Shown here one piece after another: positions 6,356 through 13,383 of a stretch of DNA of 21,121 nt. The notes under the pieces were generated by a model. That model was given only the letters and a program-made list of their open reading frames with translations. It did no database searches and was not told where the DNA came from. Position 1 is the stretch's first letter, and each line of letters begins with the position of its first letter. Origin of the DNA: an uncultured Rhodospirillaceae bacterium (GTDB lineage: Bacteria > Pseudomonadota > Alphaproteobacteria > CAAGCB01 > CAG-977); contig USCC01000031.1 in the NCBI GenBank assembly GCA_900553035.1, positions 1 through 21,121 on the forward strand, given 5' to 3'. The position numbers were made by a program, and so were the translations under genes.

Positions 6356-9300
6356 ATGAAAAAAAGAAATATGCTGCTTTGTTCCGTTTCCTACGCCGTC
6401 CTGACTTTTTCGGGCGTTTTCAATCCGGCCCGGGCGGTTGTGACCGTCAACGGAACGGGGTCCGAGCTCGTTATTAACGCCGAACGGGTTCAGACGGAAT
6501 CGGACAGAAAATACCTCATGGGTTATACAAATGACGCAGAACACATCCCGCTGGAACAGTCGATCGGATCGTATATTCTTGGTGTGGCCAATTCGGGCGA
6601 GACTTTGGGCAGTATCCGTATGGTCGGCACCGCGAGCATGTCGATTGAAAAATACGCGCGCCAGGAAACAACCGCGACGGAAACATGGAATTTTGTCCGG
6701 GACGGCAATTTGAACATGACGGGCGGCTCCATCATCAACGAAGGCAGCGGCGTCCTGACGATCAAAGGCAGTGACACAACCCTTAATCTCAGCAACGGCG
6801 CCCAGATTCTGAGCCAGGGCGCGCCGAGCGGTTCTTCGGAAAGCGAAGCGACGAACAAAGGCGCGCTGGACATCCAGGGCGGAACGTTCAACATGTCCGG
6901 AACGTCACAGATCGGCGGTTCTTACGGCACCGGCAAATCCTATCAGGAAACGGGCGGCCTCGTGACGATCAGCGGCGGGACGTTTCATTTAAGCGACCAG
7001 GCGGCCATCGTTCAGAAAGGCAAGGGCGATCTGCTTTTTCAGCCGTCCGGAGCGCTGGACTTTGATTCAACCAGTTCAGGGGGCATTCTTCATTCGGGGG
7101 CTTCCGGCGACATCCTGATCAAGGGCGGCACTTTCACATTCCAGCAGAGCGGCGGCATTTCCAAAGGCCAGACCGACGAACAGAACGTGACGGAAGGTAG
7201 CATTACCGTTTCGGGCGGCTCCCTGATTTTTGAAGACGGCGCTTCGATGGTGATGCAGAAAGCGAACAAGGGCGACATCAAATTCACCAACGCCAATCTG
7301 ACGGCCCGGACGACGACACCGCCGGAAGATGAAGCCGTTCCGTTCAACGCGGTCCTCCATAAAGGCGAGGGGATTCTCAGTTTCGGCGAGGGGGCAACGG
7401 TTAATCTGACGAACGCGAACGTTTTTACGGTTGACAAAGCCGAAATGAACATCAGCGGGGGCACGTTCACTCTGGACGGTGCTTCATCGATCGGCGGCAT
7501 TTTCGGCGCTGAAAATGCCTACACGGACGAAGTCGGCGACGTGACGATTTCCAACGGCCGTTTTGTGCTTTCGGATTCCTCATCCATCGTTCAGGAAGGC
7601 GCGGGCAGTATTATCCTGAAGGAAGGTTCCTCCATGTCCGGCCTGATTTCCATTTCGGCGACAGCCACGGATAAAACGCCCGATACCGGAGCGATTTCAA
7701 CCGGCATCCGGCATACCGGCGGTTCGGGCGATATTGAAATCAAGGCGGCCAATCTGACCTTCACCGGAGCCGGCGCGGGCATATACAGGGGACGTGAGGA
7801 GGCCTCTCAGACCACGACGGGTAACATCACGCTTTCGGGATCCAGCAGTTCCATTACGCTGAACAACGGAGCTTCGATTGTCCTGGATGCTTCCAACACC
7901 GGCGATTTTGCGGTCTCGGCGGGCAGCATCACTCTGGCGGGCGCGGATGAAGCGAGCATTTCGTCTTTGAATAACCGCGGGACGGGGACTGTCGCTGTTT
8001 CGGGAACGGCAGATGTCCGTCTGAACGCGTACGCGATGCTTTCTGCAAAAGGGGATCTGAATATTTCCGCGGGCACGGTTCAGGCAAAAAATTCCAGTAT
8101 CCTGCGTAGCGAAAGCAACATCAATATTTCGGGCGGCGCTTTGACACTGACGGATTCGGCTCTGTTTCTGCAACAGGGAAGCGGCAGTCTTTCCATTTCG
8201 GAAAACACCGAAGAAGCAACCGTTCCCACCTTTGTAATCTCCAGCGCGGTTGCGCCGGCGTCCGAAGGCTTTCCCATCAATACCGGCTTCGTCCACGGCG
8301 GTTCCAGCGGCAATATTGACGTTTCGGCCGGAACCTTCCAGCTCACCGGCGCGGGAGCCGGCGTTTACAAGGGCGGCGTCAACGGTCTGAGCCCCGATTC
8401 GATGACGACGTCTTCTTCTTCGGGGGACATCAATCTGACCGGCGGAACATGGACGTTCGCCGATGACGCCAAAATCATCATGGGGGCCCAGAATCAGGGC
8501 GCTGTCAATATTTCGGGCGGGACATATTCCTTCGCCGGGAACAATACGGGCATTTTCGCCGACGGCGGCCAGACAATCAATTTTTCCGGCGGTAAAATTA
8601 CGGCCAATGACACCCTGAACATCAACGGTATCCTTAAAGTCAGCGGCAGCGCGGTTCTGGAAGGCTCCGGGCTTCTGAATTTCAAGGACGGCGCGGGAGC
8701 GGTCTTTGATGCCGCGACGACATGGGGCGGCAGCGCCGTGTTGTCCGGCGGTTTGATGACCTTCAACAGCAATGTCAGCTTTGCGCAGGATTTCACGGCG
8801 TCGGGCACTGTCGATACAAAGGCGAGCACCCTGACGGTCGGCGGCGACATGACGTTTGCCGGCGGATCGACCTATGCTCTGACCATGGCTTCGGAAAACT
8901 CTAACGGCAAGATCGTCGCCAATAAAGTGACCGTGGGTAACGGGACGTCGGATAAGGTCAATCTGTCCGTCACGCTGGTGCGCGGCGCGGCCATCAAGGA
9001 CGTCGTGCGGCGGTTCACCTTCATTGAAACGTCGAGCGCTTTGAACGCGGATCAGTTCACGATTTCCAATAACCGTTATTCCTTCAAACCCGGAACGGAC
9101 TGTCCGAATGACCTGTGTTACGACGTCGAAATGATTTTGGGCGCGGCGGACGTGGTTTATGTTGCCGGCGGTTCGGCGAACGAAGCGGCGACGGCCACGG
9201 CGCTTCTGGACGGCGCTCTGTTCCAGGAAGGCACACCTCTGCGTGCGGTGACGGATAAAATCGAAGCCCTTTCCCAGCATGAATGGGGTCAGTATACAGA

Positions 9301-10333
9301 AGCTCTGGCTGCAATCGCGCCGGATCCGGATGATGCAGGCATCAATACGGTCGCCGAGGCACAGAACAGAATTATCGGTTCCATCGGCAACCGCATGGGC
9401 GAAGTCGTTTCCATGATGAACAGCGGCATGTACGGCCGTTCGGGCGGCTCCGGATATGACTACGGTTATCCGGCAAGCTCCTATTACCGCCGTGCGCCGA
9501 ATCGTCCCACGACGCCTTACCGCCCGTGGGAAAAGAATCCGAAGCATTACGGCGTGTGGATTCAGGGGCTGTACAATAAAACCGAACTGAAGGCCGACGG
9601 GGTGGGCAAACCCGGCTTTGACGGCAATACCTCGGGCGTGACAATGGGCGCGGATTCCGAAGTGGCGGAAGGGCTTGTTTTGGGGTTGGGGTATGCTTAT
9701 ACGACTTCGGACATTTCGGGCTATCTGCGCCAGACGAAAATCACGAGCAATTCCGGTTTCCTGTATGGCTTCTACAAGCCGAACCGCTTTTTCATCAATG
9801 GCGTGTTCAGCGGCGGCCAGTCAAAGGTCAAGGAAGAGAAAAACGTCGCCGGGACGTTTGTGAATGATGACTACAAATCCAATTTCTTTGCCGCACAGGT
9901 GATGGGCGGTTACGAAATGGGCGTGTTTACGCCGTCGGTTGGTCTGCGTTACTCCTACGTCAATGCGGAACGCCACGAGGACAGCATCGGTCAGGAAATC
10001 AAATCAAACGATTACAAGACGTTTACGGGCGTTCTGGAAGGGCGTCTTTCCGAACAGTACTATCTGGGAGCCAATTTCCGCTTCCGTCCAGAAGTTTCCC
10101 TGGCCGCGACGTATGATTTTTCGCGCGACAAGGGCGGGGCGACTGTTTTCCTGCCGAACGCGACATCCTATACGATCGAGGGACGCGAGCTGGACAAGTT
10201 TGCGGCCGAAGCGGGTGCAGGTGTGACCCTTTTGTTCGATAACTCGTTTGAATTCGCGGTCAATTACAAAGGCGAGTTCAGAAAAGATTATACGAATCAT
10301 TCGGTTACGGCAAAATTGCGCTATAATTTTTAA
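6356..10333 (+). CDS. Autotransporter (type V secretion) with repetitive beta-helix passenger
   Basis: 1325 residues. A signal peptide (about residues 1-27, ending NPARA) directs Sec export. The passenger (about 28-950) is a repetitive, Gly/Ser/Thr-rich beta-helix with many GGTF-type rungs and three long modules of 193-204 residues. A helical linker (DKIEALSQHEWGQYTEALAAIAP and on, about 960-1020) leads through a Tyr/Pro/Arg-rich spacer (YDYGYPASSYYRRAPNRPTTPYR, written in part) to a C-terminal autotransporter beta-barrel (about 1064-1325) starting HYGVWIQGLYN and ending in Phe (AKLRYNF), the usual BAM recognition signal. Apart from one Cys in the signal peptide, the only cysteines are a close pair, DCPNDLC, before the linker. 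Probably a surface adhesin or structural protein; no protease or other catalytic domain was recognised. The upstream 160 bp has no clear promoter and only a weak ribosome binding site; no terminator follows. Confidence 0.92.
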   Translation: MKKRNMLLCSVSYAVLTFSGVFNPARAVVTVNGTGSELVINAERVQTESDRKYLMGYTNDAEHIPLEQSIGSYILGVANSGETLGSIRMVGTASMSIEKYARQETTATETWNFVRDGNLNMTGGSIINEGSGVLTIKGSDTTLNLSNGAQILSQGAPSGSSESEATNKGALDIQGGTFNMSGTSQIGGSYGTGKSYQETGGLVTISGGTFHLSDQAAIVQKGKGDLLFQPSGALDFDSTSSGGILHSGASGDILIKGGTFTFQQSGGISKGQTDEQNVTEGSITVSGGSLIFEDGASMVMQKANKGDIKFTNANLTARTTTPPEDEAVPFNAVLHKGEGILSFGEGATVNLTNANVFTVDKAEMNISGGTFTLDGASSIGGIFGAENAYTDEVGDVTISNGRFVLSDSSSIVQEGAGSIILKEGSSMSGLISISATATDKTPDTGAISTGIRHTGGSGDIEIKAANLTFTGAGAGIYRGREEASQTTTGNITLSGSSSSITLNNGASIVLDASNTGDFAVSAGSITLAGADEASISSLNNRGTGTVAVSGTADVRLNAYAMLSAKGDLNISAGTVQAKNSSILRSESNINISGGALTLTDSALFLQQGSGSLSISENTEEATVPTFVISSAVAPASEGFPINTGFVHGGSSGNIDVSAGTFQLTGAGAGVYKGGVNGLSPDSMTTSSSSGDINLTGGTWTFADDAKIIMGAQNQGAVNISGGTYSFAGNNTGIFADGGQTINFSGGKITANDTLNINGILKVSGSAVLEGSGLLNFKDGAGAVFDAATTWGGSAVLSGGLMTFNSNVSFAQDFTASGTVDTKASTLTVGGDMTFAGGSTYALTMASENSNGKIVANKVTVGNGTSDKVNLSVTLVRGAAIKDVVRRFTFIETSSALNADQFTISNNRYSFKPGTDCPNDLCYDVEMILGAADVVYVAGGSANEAATATALLDGALFQEGTPLRAVTDKIEALSQHEWGQYTEALAAIAPDPDDAGINTVAEAQNRIIGSIGNRMGEVVSMMNSGMYGRSGGSGYDYGYPASSYYRRAPNRPTTPYRPWEKNPKHYGVWIQGLYNKTELKADGVGKPGFDGNTSGVTMGADSEVAEGLVLGLGYAYTTSDISGYLRQTKITSNSGFLYGFYKPNRFFINGVFSGGQSKVKEEKNVAGTFVNDDYKSNFFAAQVMGGYEMGVFTPSVGLRYSYVNAERHEDSIGQEIKSNDYKTFTGVLEGRLSEQYYLGANFRFRPEVSLAATYDFSRDKGGATVFLPNATSYTIEGRELDKFAAEAGAGVTLLFDNSFEFAVNYKGEFRKDYTNHSVTAKLRYNF
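6866..7444 (+). repeat. Passenger module 1 of the autotransporter
   Basis: Residues 171-363, beginning LDIQGGTFNMSGTSQIGG and containing ISGGTFHLSDQAAIVQKGKGD, GGILHSGASGDILIKGGTF and ITVSGGSLIFEDGASMVMQ. The same blocks in the same order recur in the next two modules. Confidence 0.7.
7445..8056 (+). repeat. Passenger module 2 of the autotransporter
   Basis: Residues 364-567, beginning MNISGGTFTLDGASSIGG, then ISNGRFVLSDSSSIVQEGAGS, TGIRHTGGSGDIEIKAANL and ITLSGSSSSITLNNGASIV. It is offset by 579 bp from module 1. Confidence 0.7.
8057..8530 (+). repeat. Passenger module 3 of the autotransporter (shorter)
   Basis: Residues from 568, beginning LNISAGTVQAKNSSI, then ISGGALTLTDSALFLQQGSGS, TGFVHGGSSGNIDVSAGTF and INLTGGTWTFADDAKIIMG. 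Offset 612 bp from module 2. The IGGxxGTG-type insert seen in modules 1 and 2 is missing. The end point is approximate. Confidence 0.6.
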
Positions 10334-10572
10334 AAGAAGCGAAAAAGAGCGAATTATTTTCTTGTAATCATCAGGAAAAGGCGTAAAGTCTTACACAAGA
10401 TTTTATACTTTCTCTGCGATGTTGGCTTTGCCGGAAACGGCGGGCGGTACTAAGAAGTTCGACTTATTAGCGTTAACTAGGAGAGGCGGCCCTGCGGGTC
10501 AAAAGTTAAAACTCTTCCGGTTTTTCATTCGGAAAAAACGGTTACGTAACGTTCTATAAGGAGGCTTTTAAA
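10334..10572 (+). promoter_or_regulatory. Structured leader and promoter region of the cold-shock gene
   Basis: No gene is seen in these 239 bp. A possible -10 box is TATACT at 10404-10409; another possible pair is TTGTAA (10362-10367) with TAAAGT (10384-10389), spacing 16. Downstream, several hairpins can form: GCCG-GAAA-CGGC with a GNRA tetraloop (10430-10441), GGCCC-TGC-GGGTC (10488-10500), CCGgTTTTT/AAAAAaCGG (10517-10541) and the palindrome GTTACGTAAC (10541-10550) just before the AAGGAGG site (about 10559-10565). A long folded leader of about 150 nt is typical of cspA-type mRNAs, whose leaders act as temperature-responsive translation controls; that role here is inferred. Confidence 0.55.
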
Positions 10573-10776
10573 ATGGCTAACGGTATCGTCAAATGGTTCA
10601 ACAGCACTAAAGGTTACGGATTCATTCAGCCGGAAGGCGGCGCGAAAGACGTCTTTGTGCACATCAGCGCTGTTGAGCGTGCCGGTCTGAAGACCCTGAA
10701 CGAAGGGCAGGCGGTCAGCTATGAGCTGGTCACCAACAAAGGCCGCACGTCCGCCGAAGAACTGAAACTGATCTAG
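10573..10776 (+). CDS. Cold-shock domain protein (CspA family)
   Basis: 67-residue single-stranded nucleic acid binding protein, an RNA chaperone that melts mRNA structure. It is a complete cold-shock domain: ANGIVKWFNSTKGYGFIQPEGG (written in part: KGYGFIQ is RNP1) and DVFVHIS (RNP2), ending EGQAVSYELVTNKGRTSAEELKLI. The length is normal for the family. ATG follows an optimal AAGGAGG by about 7 nt. It stands alone with a long structured leader and its own terminator. Confidence 0.95.
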   Translation: MANGIVKWFNSTKGYGFIQPEGGAKDVFVHISAVERAGLKTLNEGQAVSYELVTNKGRTSAEELKLI

Positions 10777-10791
10777 TTTTTTGAGCACAGG

Positions 10792-10824
10792 AAAAACCGT
10801 CCGGTTCTGCCGGACGGTTTTTTT
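10792..10824 (+). terminator. Terminator of the cold-shock gene
   Basis: Perfect stem AACCGTCCGG/CCGGACGGTT with loop TTCTG, followed by a run of T, 15 bp after the stop codon. Confidence 0.9.
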
Positions 10825-10843
10825 GTTGCCGATTCACAGAAAC

Positions 10844-10876
10844 GAAAAACGCCCCCCATCGCGGGGGGCGTTTTCC
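10844..10876 (-). terminator. Terminator of the cysteine-rich protein operon
   Basis: Perfect stem AAAACGCCCCCC/GGGGGGCGTTTT with loop ATCGC. It lies just past the stop codon at 10887 on the minus strand and has T tracts on both sides, so it can also back up the cold-shock terminator. Confidence 0.85.
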
Positions 10877-10886
10877 TTCAGAGAGG

Positions 10887-12098
10887 TCAGTATTCAACAC
10901 ACAAATGGGCTGCATGCGCATATGTCGTCGTTTTACCCGTACACTCACAATACGTGCCGCCCGAACAGCTGTCGGTCGTGGGGGCCAGAGAATGACACAT
11001 GAAACATTGCGTGGCGGCGTTGGTGTAGCCTTTGATGCAACATCCGTCGGACGTACAGACGCTTGACGCATAATTGCAGAAAGCCGCGCTTGTACAGTTG
11101 CGCCCCAGACACATTTTTCCGCACGCTCCGTTCTGACAGATCTGTCCGCTGGGACAGCTGACACCGGCGCAGGCGTTGTAGGAGCATCTCCCGCCGCTCA
11201 GTTCATACTTGGCTGCGCAGGCCGTGCAGTTTGAAGCACTGGTGCATGAGGTGCATCCGGTCGGGCAGGGCGAACAGCTTCCGCCCGAAAGGTAACTCCC
11301 CGAAGCACACCCGCGGCAGGTTCCCGTTGATGTGTCACAGTTTGTGCATCCCGCACTGCAGGAGTAAACCGGATCGGCGACACAGCACCCTTTGCCTGTT
11401 CCGTTCACACAGTGAGTCGCGGACGGACACTGCATGCCGTCGCAGGGCATGCGGCATTTGGTTCCGTCCCAGATCTGTCCGGATGTACACATGGAGCAGT
11501 TTGTCTGACCAACGGTACAGGCCGCGCGGCATCCGCCGGAGCCGTCCGAAGTCTGGTTCGCGGGACATCCGCACGCTTCACCGTCGGCGCATGCGGAGCA
11601 CTGTCCGCCGGAGCATTTCGTTCCCGCCACACAGTGAGAGGCTGTCGTACAGGCAACGCATCCGCCAGAACCGTCGGCATAGGGCGCCGCACCGGGACAG
11701 CCGCAGTAGGAACCGGCCGAACAATTTGAGCATGTTGTTCCGCCGCACTGCTTTCCGGCGCCGCAGGAAGAGGAGGTACAGCGGCACGAAGCCGTATGTC
11801 CCGAAGCGGCGCACGAAGGCGTTGTTCCTGTGCAGCTGATCAGTGAGCAGGCGTCAACGCATTCGTTATTGACGCATTTTTCCGCGCTTCCGCAGTTATC
11901 GTCGGAAAAGCACTCATGAGACTCTTTCTCGGAAGCGCTTCGGCCTTTGACGGCGCGGCTGGCTTCCGCTTCGCTTTGGCGGCCCAGCTTGACCGCGCGT
12001 GCCGTCTTGAACGCTTCGTTCTCCTTAAACGCCCCGAAAGCATGGGCTGTTGCGGCAACGGACAGAAAGGCAAGAAACAGAAATATTATTTTTTTCAT
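10887..12098 (-). CDS. Secreted cysteine-rich repeat protein (403 aa)
   Basis: Signal peptide (MKKIIFLFLAFLSVAATAHA), then a charged, Lys/Glu/Ala-rich segment without Cys to about residue 62, then a dense Cys-rich region to the end: 61 Cys by my count in about 340 residues. Motifs recall furin-like/EGF-like and Giardia VSP-like Cys repeats: CxxC pairs, CASGSYLSGGSCSPC, CTSCTSASNCTACAAKYELSGGRC (in part), SCPSGQICQNGACG. Likely exported and heavily disulfide-bonded in the periplasm or at the surface; no membrane anchor, sorting motif or beta-barrel is seen. Function unknown. It follows the 211-residue Cys-rich gene by 15 bp on the same strand with AAAGGAA upstream of ATG 12098, so the two are co-transcribed. 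Few families of this kind are known in Alphaproteobacteria; I cannot assign it to a named one. Confidence 0.8.
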   Translation of the reverse strand: MKKIIFLFLAFLSVAATAHAFGAFKENEAFKTARAVKLGRQSEAEASRAVKGRSASEKESHECFSDDNCGSAEKCVNNECVDACSLISCTGTTPSCAASGHTASCRCTSSSCGAGKQCGGTTCSNCSAGSYCGCPGAAPYADGSGGCVACTTASHCVAGTKCSGGQCSACADGEACGCPANQTSDGSGGCRAACTVGQTNCSMCTSGQIWDGTKCRMPCDGMQCPSATHCVNGTGKGCCVADPVYSCSAGCTNCDTSTGTCRGCASGSYLSGGSCSPCPTGCTSCTSASNCTACAAKYELSGGRCSYNACAGVSCPSGQICQNGACGKMCLGRNCTSAAFCNYASSVCTSDGCCIKGYTNAATQCFMCHSLAPTTDSCSGGTYCECTGKTTTYAHAAHLCVEY

Positions 12099-12113
12099 TG
12101 TCTTTTCCTTTCA

Positions 12114-12749
12114 TTAATAGGTACAACACCCGTCAACCAGTCTTTGACCGGAAGGACAGGTGACGCTGCCGGAATAGCACTGTCCGGCGATCAGGGTATA
12201 ACCCGACGCACATGTCGTGCATGAGGAACCGTTTGAACAGGCGCTGCAGTTGGATGGGCAGGCACTGCACGTTCCGCCGGACAGGAAATAGCCCGATTTG
12301 CATGAATTGCATGTGCCGGCCATCGTATTGCATGACGCACAGTTGCTGTCACAGTTTTTTATGCAGTACAGCCGGTTGGAGACCAGTGTAAATCCGCTTT
12401 TGCAGGCCGTGCAGTAGCCGGCGGTGTCGCACGCGGTGCAGTTTGTGCCGTCCTTGTAGGCGCAAAGGCATGATCCGCCGGACAGATAATAACCGGATTT
12501 ACAGGCGGTGCAGCTGGACGATCCGGTACAGCTGCTGCACGTTGACGGACAGCTGGAGCAATAACAGCCGTTTTTATACTGTCCGGACGGGCAGGAAGAG
12601 ACACAGCCGCCGCCACCGCCGCCACCGCCGCCACCGCCGTCCACAACAAGGCGGTCCTGTTCCATATATGCCATTGCCGCCTGAGACGTTAAAGGAAACA
12701 TCAAAGCGGCTGAAAAGAGAAAAAAGAGCAAGAAGTTTGTTTTTTTCAT
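12114..12749 (-). CDS. Secreted cysteine-rich repeat protein with polyglycine linker (211 aa)
   Basis: Signal peptide (MKKTNFLLFFLFSAALMFPLTSQA), a short segment (AMAYMEQDRLVVD), eleven consecutive Gly residues, then a Cys-rich region with 31 Cys by my count. The repeats CTACKSGYYLSGGSC, CTACKSGFTL, CNSCKSGYFLSGGTC and CTTCASGYTLIAGQC share the pattern CxxCxSGYxLxxGxC, as in furin-like and EGF-like modules; the C-terminus is GCCTY. The downstream 403-residue protein has the same repeat type, so the pair probably arose by duplication and acts together. Exported and disulfide-rich; function unknown. ATG 12749 has GGAGAG five nt upstream and overlaps the stop of a candidate 68-codon upstream ORF by ATGA. 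The Gly tract is coded by a 9-bp tandem repeat. Confidence 0.8.
   Translation of the reverse strand: MKKTNFLLFFLFSAALMFPLTSQAAMAYMEQDRLVVDGGGGGGGGGGGCVSSCPSGQYKNGCYCSSCPSTCSSCTGSSSCTACKSGYYLSGGSCLCAYKDGTNCTACDTAGYCTACKSGFTLVSNRLYCIKNCDSNCASCNTMAGTCNSCKSGYFLSGGTCSACPSNCSACSNGSSCTTCASGYTLIAGQCYSGSVTCPSGQRLVDGCCTY
12605..12637 (-). repeat. 9-bp tandem repeat coding for eleven glycines
   Basis: On the minus strand the codons run GGC GGT GGC in repeated triplets (three full units plus two codons). Loss or gain of a 9-bp unit would change the linker by three Gly without a frameshift. Confidence 0.8.
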
Positions 12750-12952
12750 ATAAGCTCTCCATGTAAAAGGGGTCTAAGATCAAAGCATAATTCCCCGCAG
12801 ACATGAGAAAGCGCTCCTTCGTACGAACGAAAGAGTGAAAAAGGCCTCAAAATAAGGGAATTATCTCTTAAAAGGTGTGCATGGGGGAGGGCATCTTCTA
12901 AAGATGATTTAGAACCCCAGTAATACCAAGCGGTTGCTGATGAAACGTTCAT
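12746..12952 (-). CDS. Candidate 68-aa upstream ORF coupled to the Cys-rich operon
   Basis: ATG 12952 is preceded by AAGGA eight nt upstream, and the TGA stop overlaps the ATG of the 211-residue Cys-rich gene (ATGA), the layout of translational coupling. The product begins MNVSSATAWYYWGSKSSLED and matches nothing I know; it has two Cys (VCGELC) and no signal peptide or membrane segment. The same DNA contains a nested inverted repeat (12787-12864), so it may be a folded leader with only a nominal reading frame. Supporting signs are the ribosome binding site and exact overlap; against it are the composition and lack of recognisable relatives. Confidence 0.35.
   Translation of the reverse strand: MNVSSATAWYYWGSKSSLEDALPHAHLLRDNSLILRPFSLFRSYEGALSHVCGELCFDLRPLLHGELI
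12787..12864 (-). promoter_or_regulatory. Nested inverted repeat upstream of the Cys-rich operon
   Basis: Three paired segments nest around one axis: ATAATTCCC (12787-12795) with GGGAATTAT (12856-12864), TGAG (12804-12807) with CTCA (12846-12849), and CTCcTTCGT (12814-12822) with ACGAAaGAG (12827-12835) around the loop ACGA. In the minus-strand transcript this forms a long imperfect hairpin about 40-115 nt before the start of the Cys-rich gene. Possibly a regulatory RNA structure; no known riboswitch class was recognised. Confidence 0.5.
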
Positions 12953-13142
12953 TTTGGTTATCCTTACATTCCCATGACATCATCAATTATAAGTATACGT
13001 AAAAAATATGGCGAAATTATGGCAAAGTTGCGGCGGAAATGTGATTTTATTTGTATGGTGTGAAAACGTTTCTTTAACAGGCTGAAAAAGAAGAGGAAAG
13101 TCTGTCCTTTATTTTCTGAGAAAATTCGTGCCAGGGGCAAAG

Positions 13143-13191
13143 CTTTTTTTGCTAAGCAATAAAAAGGAGCGTGCTAACGTGACGGAGATTT
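13143..13191 (+). repeat. 49-bp direct repeat, copy 1
   Basis: A run of seven T, the dyad TTGCTAAGCAA, an A tract, then GGAGCGTGCTAACGTGACGG and AGATTT. It matches copy 2 except for one A fewer in the A tract. It contains AAGGAG nine nt before GTG 13179, which opens a frame of only six codons. Confidence 0.85.
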
Positions 13192-13255
13192 CAGATTGAA
13201 CCCCGTGCGCGGTCTGAGGATAGGGGAGGCAGGCACGGCCGGTCGGTATGCTTTT

Positions 13256-13305
13256 CTTTTTTTGCTAAGCAATAAAAAAGGAGCGTGCTAACGTGACGGA
13301 GATTT
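13256..13305 (+). repeat. 49-bp direct repeat, copy 2
   Basis: Same as copy 1 with six instead of five A in the A tract, offset 113-114 bp. AAGGAG again lies nine nt before GTG 13293, here followed by a stop after five codons. Confidence 0.85.
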
Positions 13306-13337
13306 TTTAACGCGGCGTATGTCTGACAAGGCGCAAA

Positions 13338-13365
13338 TGAAAAAGCCCCCGTGCACGGGGCTTTA
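13338..13365 (-). terminator. Terminator of the dapL-dapF operon
   Basis: Stem AAAGCCCC/GGGGCTTT around GTGCAC, with a T tract on the minus-strand 3' side, just beyond the dapF stop. Confidence 0.85.
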
Positions 13366-13383
13366 TACTGAAGGTGCGCTTTC

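Larger units (their letters stand above)
12953..13337. other. Gene-free stretch with direct repeats
   Basis: No convincing gene. The left part (12953-13140) is AT-rich and probably holds the promoter of the minus-strand Cys-rich operon, though no single box stands out. The right part holds a 49-bp direct repeat (listed separately) and, between its copies, a small CCG-TGCG-CGG hairpin near 13203-13212. No tRNA or known RNA was recognised. Confidence 0.6.

Noticed and set aside
7697..9547. 616-codon open frame on the minus strand under the autotransporter gene
   Set aside because: It is antisense to a clear autotransporter gene; the Arg/Ala-rich translation matches no family and arises from the GC-rich codon pattern of the sense gene.
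13220..13245. Sigma-54 promoter (GGCAC followed by TATGC)
   Set aside because: The spacing and the GC element do not fit the TGGCAC-N5-TTGC consensus.
13143..13305. Start of a CRISPR array
   Set aside because: Only two copies, a 64-bp spacer that is longer than the repeat, and no cas genes.
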